A stretch of 64,000 nucleotides of DNA from the NCBI GenBank assembly GCA_905181835.1, contig CAJIZF010000002.1, positions 310,001 through 374,000 on the forward strand, read 5' to 3'. The notes beneath the pieces were generated by a model, which was not told where the DNA came from, searched no databases, and saw only the letters and a list, made by a program, of their open reading frames with translations. Numbering within the stretch: position 1 is the stretch's first letter; each line of letters opens with the position of its first letter. The DNA is from an uncultured Flavobacteriaceae bacterium (lineage in GTDB: Bacteria > Bacteroidota > Bacteroidia > Flavobacteriales > Flavobacteriaceae). Of the stretch, positions 10,280 through 19,689 are shown piece by piece. A program made the position numbers and the translations under genes.

Positions 10280-10753
10280 ATGGCAAAATACAGTAGACTT
10301 ACCAAAGAGCAATTTGAAGAATTGCATGAAGAATTTATTAATTTTCTAGCAACACAATCGATCACAGGTAAAGAGTGGGACGAAATTAAAAGGGTGAAGC
10401 CTGAAGTTGCCGAAGAAGAATTGGATGTTTTTAGTGATTTAATTTGGGAAGGGGTGTTAAACAATGCTTCCTATCTTGAAAATATTTCTGCTATGCAATT
10501 ATTTCTTTTTAAAGTTGAAGCGGCTCACATGAAATTGGTAGTAGTAAAAACTACCAATGAGAATATCGATTTCAGAACTCCTGAAGGTTTTAAATGGCTC
10601 CAGAAAAATTTTGCTTTTGAAGAAGTTGAGTTTTTTACAGCAAATAAAGATTTTACCGTAGACAAAAAAGGGGATATTTTTTCTTTAATAGAGCAAGGTG
10701 CTATTATTACTAAAGGCGATTTATTTATGTTTTTTGATAAAATGGTAAACTGA
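10280..10753 (+). CDS. DUF6495 family protein
   Basis: The 157-residue cytoplasmic protein begins MAKYSRLTKEQFEELHEEF and has the conserved stretch VAEEELDVFSDLIWEGVL. I recognise it as a flavobacterial conserved family of unknown role (family name from memory). It has no signal peptide or membrane segment and is acidic. Its start codon sits directly against the T run of the upstream terminator. Confidence 0.75.
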   Translation: MAKYSRLTKEQFEELHEEFINFLATQSITGKEWDEIKRVKPEVAEEELDVFSDLIWEGVLNNASYLENISAMQLFLFKVEAAHMKLVVVKTTNENIDFRTPEGFKWLQKNFAFEEVEFFTANKDFTVDKKGDIFSLIEQGAIITKGDLFMFFDKMVN

Positions 10754-10825
10754 AGCTTTTGATGTAATTCTTAGCTAAAATAGTCATGATAATCCTATAG
10801 ATGATCATTAAAAAAAACACACAGC

Positions 10826-11293
10826 ATGAAATTATCAGAAATAAAAAAAATCTTAAAAAATTTAGATAAAATAGGTTTTCAATTACCAAACGGAACTTTT
10901 GTTTCAAGTCACTTTCATGTGACAGAGGTTGGTAAAGTTACCAAAGATTTTATTGATTGTGGCGGGAAAGTTAGAAATGAAACGGTTATTAATTTTCAAC
11001 TTTGGGAACAAAATGATTATGATCACAGATTACATCCAGAGAAATTAATTAATATTATAGCGTTGTCCGAAAAGATGTTTATGTTTGAAGATTTAGAAAT
11101 TGAAGTGGAATATCAAGGAGAAGAAACAATTGGTAAATATAATTTAGATTTTGATGGAGTTAATTTTCTATTAACTTCAAAGGTTACAGCCTGTCTTGCA
11201 ATAGATGCCTGTGGTATTTCAGTTGAAAAAACAAAAGTTGATATTCCTGAAGTTCAATCTTCTTGTTGCGATCCAAGTTCTGGTTGTTGTTAA
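10826..11293 (+). CDS. DUF6428 family protein with Cys-rich tail
   Basis: 155 residues: MKLSEIKKILKNLDKIGFQL, then PNGTFVSSHFHVTEVG, FIDCGGKVRNETVINFQLW, HRLHPEKL, and a tail SSCCDPSSGCC holding four cysteines. I recognise this as DUF6428, which in Bacteroidota often lies near arsenic-resistance regulators (from memory). No ars genes are next to it here. The conserved HFHVTE, the ACLAIDACG pair and the CC...CC tail suggest metal or metalloid binding; this is inference. Confidence 0.75.
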   Translation: MKLSEIKKILKNLDKIGFQLPNGTFVSSHFHVTEVGKVTKDFIDCGGKVRNETVINFQLWEQNDYDHRLHPEKLINIIALSEKMFMFEDLEIEVEYQGEETIGKYNLDFDGVNFLLTSKVTACLAIDACGISVEKTKVDIPEVQSSCCDPSSGCC

Positions 11294-11330
11294 CCTTACT
11301 AGGAGTCTAAAAAAATAAAATATCAACTAA

Positions 11331-12569
11331 CTATTCATATCTCAAGCTTTCAATAGGGTCTAGTTTTGAGGCTTTCATTGCGGGATAAAAACCTGCAATA
11401 ATAGCTACAATAAAAGTGATAATCGTTGCCCATAACATAGGAATCCAGGGTAACGAAAATTCGGATTCAAAAAAAGAAGAAAAAATCATTCCGGTACCAA
11501 TTCCAAGTAAAATACCTAAAACGCTACCGATTTGTCCAATAACGATCGTCTCAATAAAAAATTGAGTCGAAATCGTTGAGTTTTTTGCTCCCAAAGCTTT
11601 TCGAACTCCAATTTCACGAGTACGCTCTGTTACCGAAACCAACATGATATTCATCAGAGCTATCGAGGAACCTAAAATGGTGATTATACTTATAATCCAT
11701 GCTGCTATTTCAAGGTATCCAGTGATACTAGTAATTCGGTTTATGAGGTCGTCACTTCGCTCCATTCCAAAATCATTTTTTTCAATAGGACTTAAACCTC
11801 GAATATTTCTAAAAGTGACAACCGCCTCGTCTTGAGCAGCGTTTAGCATCTCTGTGTTTTTGACCATGATACTAATGGTATAGTTGATATTGGGTGCTGT
11901 AAAAATTCCTCTAGCAACTTGTATAGGAATTAAAACCCGTAGATCTTGATTGTTTCCAAAAGTTGATCCTTTAGACTCTAGAACTCCAATAACTTTAAAC
12001 TTCACCCCTCGAATGCTAATTCTTTTTCCAATAGGATTGTCGTTTACAAATAAACTTTTTAAAAAATCAGAGCCCACAATACATACATTGTTGTTGTTTT
12101 GGATATCAAAAACATTAAAGTTTCTACCTGATTCAATTTCGGTCCCAGTATTTTCAAGATAATATTCATTAATTCCCAATACTTGAACTTCAGGATCGGT
12201 TTTGTTGCTTTCAAACTTTACTTCAGCTCCGCTAGTTCCCCTGAATGAAATGGATGTTTGTGTAGTAGGAAACTCATAAATATCGATAAATTCCCGAATG
12301 TTTTGATAACTGATAATTGGATTTACTTTTTCACGTTCACCACCTTGACGTTGCACGTTAAAATTATAACGTTGTATATTAAAAGTGTTAGAACCCATGG
12401 TAGCAAAATTACCAGAAATTGAATTTTCCATAGCCTCTACAGAGCTTAAAATACCTACCAAAGCCCATATTCCAATACCAATAATAACCACGGTTAAAAT
12501 GGTTCTCAATAGTTGTGTTTTTATTGAATTGATAGCTATTAGTACATTAACTCGAAAAAGGGAAAACAT
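11331..12569 (-). CDS. ABC transporter permease of MacB/FtsX type
   Basis: 412 residues: an N-terminal membrane segment (TILTVVIIGIGIWALVGIL), a periplasmic MacB core domain of about 200 residues, then three C-terminal membrane segments in a FtsX domain, with the family motif VSVTERTREIGVRKALGAK. Such permeases work with a separate ATPase and often a periplasmic adaptor in efflux or lipoprotein handling. No ATPase gene is adjacent, so its partner must lie elsewhere. It is divergent from hisS. Confidence 0.9.
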   Translation of the reverse strand: MFSLFRVNVLIAINSIKTQLLRTILTVVIIGIGIWALVGILSSVEAMENSISGNFATMGSNTFNIQRYNFNVQRQGGEREKVNPIISYQNIREFIDIYEFPTTQTSISFRGTSGAEVKFESNKTDPEVQVLGINEYYLENTGTEIESGRNFNVFDIQNNNNVCIVGSDFLKSLFVNDNPIGKRISIRGVKFKVIGVLESKGSTFGNNQDLRVLIPIQVARGIFTAPNINYTISIMVKNTEMLNAAQDEAVVTFRNIRGLSPIEKNDFGMERSDDLINRITSITGYLEIAAWIISIITILGSSIALMNIMLVSVTERTREIGVRKALGAKNSTISTQFFIETIVIGQIGSVLGILLGIGTGMIFSSFFESEFSLPWIPMLWATIITFIVAIIAGFYPAMKASKLDPIESLRYE

Positions 12570-12701
12570 AAAATATAGATTGGTTTAACCGTTAGACTAA
12601 ATTTGATGTATAAAGTTACCATTATTTTAAATTATCTAATAAATTAAATTTGAAATTAAGATATTTGCATAACTTAGTATCATATTTTAAATTAAATAAA
12701 C

Positions 12702-14073
12702 TTGGCACAAAAACCATCCATACCAAAAGGAACGAGAGATTTTTCTTCGCTCGAAGTATCGAAACGAAACTATATCATGGACATCATGCGAACGAGTTTT
12801 AAAAATTATGGTTACCAGCCCATTGAAACGCCTTCTTTTGAAAAAAGCGAAACTTTAATGGGTAAATATGGTGAGGAAGGAGACCGCTTGATATTTAAAA
12901 TTTTAAATAGTGGTGATTTTTTAAAAAAAGCAACTGCAACTTTTTTAAACTGAAAAAAATAGCTTAAAAGTAACTTCTAGTATTTCAGAGAAAGCACTGA
13001 AATATGATCTTACAGTACCCTTTGCTAGATATGTTGTGCAACATCAAAACGATTTAACGTTTCCTTTTAAGCGTTCTCAAATACAACCTGTATGGAGAGC
13101 AGATCGTCCTCAAAAAGGAAGATTTAGAGAGTTTTATCAATGTGATGCTGATGTAGTTGGTTCTAAATCGTTGTGGCAGGAGGTAGAATTGATCCAATTG
13201 TATGATGATGTTTTTAATCAATTAAATTTAGAGGGAGTTGTTATAAAATTGAACAACCGTAAAGTTTTAAGCGGCATTGCTGAAGTCATTGGCGCTGAAG
13301 ATAAATTAATAGATTTTACGATTGCTTTAGATAAACTCGACAAAATTGGAGAGGAAGGGGTAAAGACAGAAATGTTGCAAAAAGGAATCACTGAAGAAGC
13401 TCTAGAAAAATTAAAGCCTTTACTTGGTTTAAAAGGAACCCCAGTCGAACAGCTAGTAGCTTTAAAAGAAATCTTATCAACTTCAGTTACAGGTCTAAAG
13501 GGTATTGAAGAATTAGAATTTATCTACGAGGCTTTTCAAACCCTTATTTTAAAAACAGCAAATCTCGAGTTTGATCTTACACTCGCAAGAGGTCTTAATT
13601 ATTATACCGGTGCAATTGTTGAAGTAAGTCCCCCAAAAGAGGTCCAACTTGGAAGTATTGGTGGTGGTGGCCGCTATGACGATTTAACAGGTATTTTTGG
13701 ATTAAAAGAGATGAGCGGTGTAGGAATTTCCTTTGGATTAGATCGAATTTATTTAGTTTTGGAAGAACTTAACCTATTCCCGTTTGCGGTATTGGCCAAT
13801 ACAAAGGTTTTATTTATCAATTTTGGCGATAAGGAATCTCTGTATGCGATGCAAGCCATGGCTACTTTAAGAAAAAATAACATCGCATGCGAACTTTATC
13901 CAGATTCAACAAAAATGGGTAAGCAAATGAGTTATGCAGATAAAAGATCAATCCCTTTTGTAATTCTTGCGGGTGAAAAGGAAATAAATAGCCAGTCTTT
14001 TACCTTAAAAAACATGAAATCTGGTGAGCAATCAGAATGCAGTATTCAACAATTACTGGAAGTTTTTAAATAG
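12702..14073 (+). CDS. hisS: Histidine-tRNA ligase (frameshifted in this sequence)
   Basis: Class II synthetase charging tRNA-His. The start is TTG at 12702 ([16 protein letters not shown]), as no ATG lies upstream in frame. The frame closes at 12951-12953 and resumes as [30 protein letters not shown]. Removing one A from 12947-12949 joins the halves into about 456 residues, the normal length. Motifs present are [13 protein letters not shown], the histidine loop [27 protein letters not shown] and [10 protein letters not shown]. hisS is essential and no second copy is in the window, so a sequence error is more likely than a true pseudogene. Confidence 0.92.
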
Positions 14074-14102
14074 TGCCTAATTTTTAATTCAATGTATTAT
14101 TT

Positions 14103-15237
14103 ATGACAAAAAAAAGTAAAAGAGGAATGCTATTTCCTCCAGCTATTGGTTATTCCATTAAGGTTATCTTTAGTTTATTTAAAAATAATCGCCTGTCTCT
14201 AAAATATTTTATTAGAGTTTTTATTTTAGTATTGGTCAACTTAATTAATTTTCCTTTTAGAACTTACGAGCGTTTATTTATAAATCCTCGTTTTAAAAAT
14301 AAAAAAGTAACGAAAGCACCAGTTTTTATTATTGGGCATTGGAGAAGCGGTACTACACATTTACACAATTTACTTTGTCAAGACCCTCAAATGGCATACG
14401 CCTCCACTTATCAAAGTGTATTTCCAGATACCTTATTTAATAAGTTAGGTAGATTTTTATTTAAAGGATTCTTCTTCCTTATTAATACCTGGGACTCGAA
14501 AAGGTGATAATGTAAGCTTGGGTTCTTCTTTACCGCAAGAAGAAGAATTTGCATTAGGTGCAAAAACTCCATTTAGTTTTTACTTTTTTTGGATGTTTCC
14601 AAAAAAAATGATTCAATTTTATGATAGGTATATCCGCTTTGTATCTGTAAGTAATAAAGAATTAGATCGATGGAAAGCAGACTATCAGTTATTTATAAAA
14701 AAGGCAATTAAAAATACGAGGGGAGATCGGTACCTTTCCAAAAACCCTCCAAATACCGGACGAATAAATACGTTGTTAGCTATGTTTCCGGATGCAAAAT
14801 TTATTTTTATCCATAGAAATCCTATAGAGGTATTTTTATCCACACAAAACTTTTATAGAAAGATGTTGCCACCCTTGCAATTACAGGGTATAAATAACGA
14901 TCAAATCGATTCCAATATTATTGCGATTTATAAAAAAATTATGGGAGATTATCTTCAAGATAAAGAAAAAATACCTGCTAATAATTTAGTAGAGATTTCC
15001 TATAAAGAGTTGGAAAAATCACCACAGGCTGTTTTACAAAACATATATACTCATTTGGAACTTGATAATTTTGAACAGGCATTTCCAAGCTTTGAACACT
15101 ATATTGAAAAAATGAAGAGTTATCATAAGAACAAACATTGTATAGGCAAAGATCAATTAGACACTATCCTCAAAGAATGGCGTTTTTTTATGGATCTATA
15201 TACCTACGAAATGCCTAAAAACGTCATCGTTGAATAA
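14103..15237 (+). CDS. PAPS-dependent sulfotransferase (frameshifted)
   Basis: About 378 residues after repair. The first frame ends at 14507. Removing one G from GGG at 14491-14493 continues it as TRKGDNVSLGSSLPQEEEFAL. The 5'-phosphosulfate loop is FIIGHWRSGTTHLHNLL at about residue 78; the 3'-phosphate site is FIFIHRNPIEVFLST. The N terminus has a hydrophobic segment (FIRVFILVLVNLINF), suggesting membrane association. The family transfers sulfate from PAPS to lipids, sterols or sugars; the acceptor is not readable from sequence. It lies 10 bases before a START-domain gene, and the pair faces an operon with steroid-enzyme homologues. Confidence 0.85.
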
Positions 15238-15247
15238 TACATTATTT

Positions 15248-15886
15248 ATGAAAACAATTAGTTACATTACGTTACTTTTTTTATTTACTAGTTTTAGTTT
15301 AACAGCTCAAGAACATTGGGAAATGATAAAAGATAAAGATGGAATACAAGTTTATTTAGAAGAAGAAGGAATCTATGCTTTCAAAACATTTAAGGGAACA
15401 ACTACCATTGATGCATCGATCCATGATTTTATTGATACCATTTTTGATTTAAATAGCTATGCAGAGTGGGGACATAATGTTAAATCGGCATCATTATTAG
15501 AACGAAAAGGAGACACCTTACAGATTTATTACTCTATTGCAAAAGCACCTTTTCCTTATAAAAATCGAGATGGATTTTATCGAAACAGATTTACTTGGAA
15601 TAAAGAAAAAAAAGAATTGAATGTGAGTATCGAAGTATTGGATGACTACTTAGAAGAAAACGATAAATATATTCGTGTGAGTGGAAATGGCTATTGGAAA
15701 GTAAAAGTAGCTGCCAAAAACAAATTAGAGGTTACTTTTTTAATGCAAGTAGACCCTGGAGGCGCTGTCCCTTCATGGTTAGCAAATTTATTTGTTGAAG
15801 ATACCCCATTCAATACCTTAACAAATATCAAAAAAAACATCGATAAAAATAAAGCTAACAATAGCTTTTATAATTTTATCGACTAG
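15248..15886 (+). CDS. Exported START-domain lipid-binding protein
   Basis: About 212 residues. I start at the ATG at 15248 because it opens a clean signal peptide (MKTISYITLLFLFTSFSLTAQ). The rest is one START domain: WEMIKDKDGIQVYLEE, AFKTFKGTTTIDASIHDFIDTIFDL, WGHNVKSASLLERKGD, PFPYKNRDGFYRNR and DPGGAVPSWLANLFVEDTP, the last matching the StAR-type C-terminal helix. START domains bind single lipids such as sterols in a closed cavity. An exported form suggests carriage of a lipid across the periplasm (inference). Its stop is six bases from that of the convergent LolA-like gene. Confidence 0.85.
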   Translation: MKTISYITLLFLFTSFSLTAQEHWEMIKDKDGIQVYLEEEGIYAFKTFKGTTTIDASIHDFIDTIFDLNSYAEWGHNVKSASLLERKGDTLQIYYSIAKAPFPYKNRDGFYRNRFTWNKEKKELNVSIEVLDDYLEENDKYIRVSGNGYWKVKVAAKNKLEVTFLMQVDPGGAVPSWLANLFVEDTPFNTLTNIKKNIDKNKANNSFYNFID

Positions 15887-15892
15887 GAAATT

Positions 15893-16633
15893 TTAATTTT
15901 CTTGCTTTAGGTTTTCAATCGTAAAAATAGCATCACTTAAGCCTTGATCAAACTTTACATCTGATAATACAATGGTGGTAGCGTGTTTTTTCAAAACTGT
16001 GGTCATCTCTACTTCTTTTGCAAACCAGTAAGGACCTTGTTTTTGATAGTTAAAATTTGCAATCTTTATTAATTTAGCTCCTTTGTCGTAGTACTCCATT
16101 TTTATCGGATAATAATTGGTTTTATCCATGGTTAACATAATTTTTGAATACTTTGATTTTTTTGATTTTGGACTTAATGCCAATTGATAATTGAGCTCGT
16201 TTTTTTCGCCAACTAATACGGGATTGTAACGTTTGCTGTAGGGAATACCACTCATATCTTCTTGAGAAAAGTCGGTTCCGTTAAAAGCCTGACTCTTACT
16301 TAATAAGGAGATCCGAATCGCCTTGCCAAAGGCGGGCATATACAACCAAATGACGTTGTCTGGCAAAGACAAGGTAGCAATTCCAGCTTGTTTTTCTGGT
16401 TTGGTATATCGGTACAACTTTTTATACTTTCCTTTCTGTTTTAAGGTAGCTTCTCGTTCTTTAACAGTTCCATTTTTATCTTTAATAATCATTAAAACAT
16501 TCGCTTCTTTATCTTTTGGAGCGGCAATTAAAAAGTCCATATTTTGTAATAAAGCCTCCGCACTTTGAGCCTGTATGGGCTGGTAAATCAGAGTGTTAAA
16601 GAAAAGGAAAATGAGGAATTGATTAATTTTCAT
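15893..16633 (-). CDS. LolA-like outer-membrane lipoprotein-sorting protein
   Basis: 246 residues with a signal peptide (MKINQFLIFLFFNTLIYQPIQAQ) and a LolA-like fold pattern: EREATLKQKGKYKKLYRYTKPEKQAGIATLSL, VIWLYMPAFGKAIRI, SQEDMSGIPYSKRYNP. This subfamily is usually encoded beside MMPL/RND exporters and is thought to carry lipids from them to the outer membrane. Here its start overlaps the end of the MMPL gene by 11 bases, supporting a joint function. Confidence 0.85.
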   Translation of the reverse strand: MKINQFLIFLFFNTLIYQPIQAQSAEALLQNMDFLIAAPKDKEANVLMIIKDKNGTVKEREATLKQKGKYKKLYRYTKPEKQAGIATLSLPDNVIWLYMPAFGKAIRISLLSKSQAFNGTDFSQEDMSGIPYSKRYNPVLVGEKNELNYQLALSPKSKKSKYSKIMLTMDKTNYYPIKMEYYDKGAKLIKIANFNYQKQGPYWFAKEVEMTTVLKKHATTIVLSDVKFDQGLSDAIFTIENLKQEN

Positions 16634-18881
16634 TGGAACTGTTTTTTTTATTCATTAGTATTAATAAAGAAGGGAGTAAAGTTAAAGCCCCGAGGCAGGA
16701 GCTAACCATACTTAAAGCAATTAACAAACCAAAATATTGCAGGGGTACCATGTCGGAGAACACCAAAACTAAAAATCCTGCAGATACCGAAACTACATTG
16801 ATAATTATTGCTTTACCGCTCACCAATATTGATTCCTGCACAGCAGCATACACATCGTTATTTTTTTTAAAAGAAGTCTTAAAATGTGATATAATATGGA
16901 TGGCATAATCAATACCAATCCCTAAGGCAACACTGGCCACAAGCACGGTTGCTATGTTTAAAGATATTCCAGTTAATCCCATAAAACCAAATAAGAGTAT
17001 AATTGTAGCGATGATAGGAATAGCCGCAAAAAATCCACTTTTTAGTGACCGTAGGATACCTCCTACGAGCACGATTACAAAAAAAACAGCAATAGCAATA
17101 CTACCAATCTGACTGTTAATAAGGCTTTGGTCCATCGTAATATCTACAAAGGGCATTCCTGTAATTTGTATTTGACATTCTTCGGTAGAGTTTTCAGCAA
17201 TAAAGCGGTTCATATACTTTGCAAATTTGATTTTTGATTTGTTATCGGGAGATTTAAATTTTGAAATGATGATTCCTTCCGTTAACTCTTCGTTTACAAA
17301 ACGGGGGAGTACCTCATTGCCATCCAATAAAAACCACAATTGCTCAATTTGCTCTATTTCTTGGGGAAACGTTCTAGAATTGGTAAAATTATAATTAATT
17401 TCATCAATCAATTTTGCAATCGACATGGAGGTGAATACCTCTGGACTTTCTTCCATGTAGGCAGAAGTTTCTAACATTTTTTTTAGCACTGCAGGACTTT
17501 GCATGTTCCCTTTAAAATAAACAAATATGGGTTTGGTTCCTCCAAATTTTTCGACCATAATTTGTTCTGCTAACCGAGTTGGATTGTCTCTTTTAAAATA
17601 TTCCTGAATATCCACACTTCTTCTAATAGAAAAAAGATTGGCTACGCTAAAGCCTATCAATAACAACCATATTAACAATACCGTTTTAGGCTTATTAGCG
17701 ATAAGTTGGTGCAAGGGTTGTAAGAGGTAATTAGTAATAAAAGAATCGTCTTTGGGTACTTTCGAGGTATTATTTTTAAAGTTCAGCACACTCAAAATGG
17801 CTGGAACAAAAAAGATCGATAGGAGACAGGCAAATAACGTTCCTAGTGCAGTAAAGATTCCAAAATCTACAATCATATCTAGGTACGATCCAAAAATAAA
17901 GGAGATAAAACCGATGATGGTTGTTAATGCAGCTAGCATAATAGGAATGAATACATAAACCAATGCAGTTTTTATCGTATCCGAGTGCTGCTCTTCTAGA
18001 CGAACTTTATTCACTCGATTTATAACGTGAATGGTATAGGCACTCCCAATTGCTAATATGATGATGGGAATATTATTAGAAATCATTGACATTTTGATTC
18101 CTAAAAAAGCCATACTTCCCAAACTCCATACAATACTTATAACCGCAATTAAAAGGGGTAGTATGACACCACTAAAAGATCTGAAACTCAAGAATAAAAT
18201 AATCGCAATCACTAAAAATGCGATGGGCAAAAGTGTCGTTAAATCTTTCCGCATCAAATCGGAAATATAAGTCACCAGCATTGGAGAACCGATATAATAA
18301 AGCTTTTCTGGGATTTGTAGCGCAGTAGTTTTTTCAATAACCTCTTTAGCTATGATATTTACATTTGCATCATTTTCAATATTAAAAACAATTAAGGAGG
18401 CGGTTTCATCTTCCGATACGATGGAACCCTTGTACATGGGGTTATTTAATATATTGTTACGAAGTTTTTCAAATTCTAAAGCTGTTTTAGGAAGTTCGTA
18501 TTCGTCTACTAATTTCCCAATTTCAATACCGTAATCACTTCCTTTAATGTTGATGATATTCGTTAAACTTGAAACAGATGAGATGCCGCTAATTTCAGAA
18601 AGGGTATCGGTAATTAGTTGGATGTGTTCAATGACTGAAGGTTGGTAAATGTTGTCTGTTTCAAGGATAATAACCCCCATGTTATTACTCCCAAAGTTTT
18701 TACCAATTTTTTTTAGGAGCCTCGCATCGACATCATCGTCAGGTAACGACCTAACAATGTCTGCATCGATTTGAAGTTTTTTTAATTCATTTCCAAAAAA
18801 CAAGGTCCCGAGGCAGACTAAAACAATAATGAGCCATTTGTTGGCTAGAATATTTTTTGAGAACTTGGTTAAATTTAACAC
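16623..18881 (-). CDS. MMPL/RND-superfamily lipid exporter
   Basis: 752 residues. Two similar halves each have one N-terminal membrane segment, a periplasmic loop of about 170 residues and five clustered membrane segments. Segment cores include LPIAFLVIAIILFLSFRSFSG, IPIIILAIGSAYTIHVINRV and VASVALGIGIDYAIHIISHF, whose acidic GIDYAIH motif is the proton-relay type of this superfamily. Members move hydrophobic lipids, including hopanoids and sterols in some bacteria. It overlaps the LolA-like gene and follows the 5-alpha-reductase gene by 55 bases. Confidence 0.88.
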   Translation of the reverse strand: MLNLTKFSKNILANKWLIIVLVCLGTLFFGNELKKLQIDADIVRSLPDDDVDARLLKKIGKNFGSNNMGVIILETDNIYQPSVIEHIQLITDTLSEISGISSVSSLTNIINIKGSDYGIEIGKLVDEYELPKTALEFEKLRNNILNNPMYKGSIVSEDETASLIVFNIENDANVNIIAKEVIEKTTALQIPEKLYYIGSPMLVTYISDLMRKDLTTLLPIAFLVIAIILFLSFRSFSGVILPLLIAVISIVWSLGSMAFLGIKMSMISNNIPIIILAIGSAYTIHVINRVNKVRLEEQHSDTIKTALVYVFIPIMLAALTTIIGFISFIFGSYLDMIVDFGIFTALGTLFACLLSIFFVPAILSVLNFKNNTSKVPKDDSFITNYLLQPLHQLIANKPKTVLLIWLLLIGFSVANLFSIRRSVDIQEYFKRDNPTRLAEQIMVEKFGGTKPIFVYFKGNMQSPAVLKKMLETSAYMEESPEVFTSMSIAKLIDEINYNFTNSRTFPQEIEQIEQLWFLLDGNEVLPRFVNEELTEGIIISKFKSPDNKSKIKFAKYMNRFIAENSTEECQIQITGMPFVDITMDQSLINSQIGSIAIAVFFVIVLVGGILRSLKSGFFAAIPIIATIILLFGFMGLTGISLNIATVLVASVALGIGIDYAIHIISHFKTSFKKNNDVYAAVQESILVSGKAIIINVVSVSAGFLVLVFSDMVPLQYFGLLIALSMVSSCLGALTLLPSLLILMNKKNSSNEN

Positions 18882-18936
18882 AGATAAAATATTAATAATG
18901 GCTTAGTAAATGCTAATTTACTATTTTTTGGGAGGA

Positions 18937-19689
18937 TTACCATATTCTTGGAATCAATGCTTTTCGGTTTTTTGGATAGTCTTTAAAATGATCTTGATAC
19001 CATTGGTGATGTCCAGAAACTCTTGGGAGTAAATTAGCAGCAGTCCAAATTAAAAAAGTAAGTGCTGGAAAATTCCAAGCTATTAGTGCAAATCCGATCC
19101 ATTGAACTATTTCTCCCAAATAATTAGGACATGAAATATAATTAAATAAAAAGCCATGAGGTATTTTGTAACCAGTTTCTTCGGGTTTTCTTAAATTAAT
19201 TAAAAGATGGTCGCTTACTTGATTTACAATCAATCCAAGGATAAACAAAACCAATCCTGCATAAAAATTCCAAGATTCAAAATTAGCTACGCTATACCTG
19301 TCAAAAAAAGCTAAAAAATAGCCATTTAAACCAGCATTCATAAAATTGAAACCAATGGCAGAAAGTACAATGGTAAGGGGCATTTTTTTCTTTTTAGTAC
19401 GTATTCTGAAGGGGTAAATAAAAGTTCTATTAAAATAATGCAAGAGCCATAGTAAGCTTAACATACTCGCATAAGTACTTTGCATATAAAAATAATAGAA
19501 ATAAAAAATGATTAAAAAAGAAGGAAGTTCCATCAATATCCATCCGATATAATTTGGAATTTCAGGTCCCCAACCTCTCCGAATGTATCTTCCGTAGGGT
19601 GCTTTTACAAATTGCAATAAAATAAAAGAGCCAACACCAATTAGTGACCAGATCAGACAAATGTTATGAAGGGTTTCTAAGCGTATCAT
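18937..19689 (-). CDS. Steroid 5-alpha-reductase family protein
   Basis: 250 residues with about six membrane segments. The N terminus has APYGRYIRRGWGPEIPNYIGW followed by MELPSF, and the C terminus has GYKIPHGFLFNYISCPNYLGEIVQW, SGHHQWYQDHFKDYP and a final RKALIPRIW. Both ends match the animal and plant SRD5A1/DET2 signature closely (NADPH and substrate sites). The family reduces the delta-4 bond of 3-oxo-steroids, or a polyprenol in SRD5A3. The true substrate here is unknown. Its ATG overlaps the end of the SDR gene by four bases. Confidence 0.88.
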   Translation of the reverse strand: MIRLETLHNICLIWSLIGVGSFILLQFVKAPYGRYIRRGWGPEIPNYIGWILMELPSFLIIFYFYYFYMQSTYASMLSLLWLLHYFNRTFIYPFRIRTKKKKMPLTIVLSAIGFNFMNAGLNGYFLAFFDRYSVANFESWNFYAGLVLFILGLIVNQVSDHLLINLRKPEETGYKIPHGFLFNYISCPNYLGEIVQWIGFALIAWNFPALTFLIWTAANLLPRVSGHHQWYQDHFKDYPKNRKALIPRIW

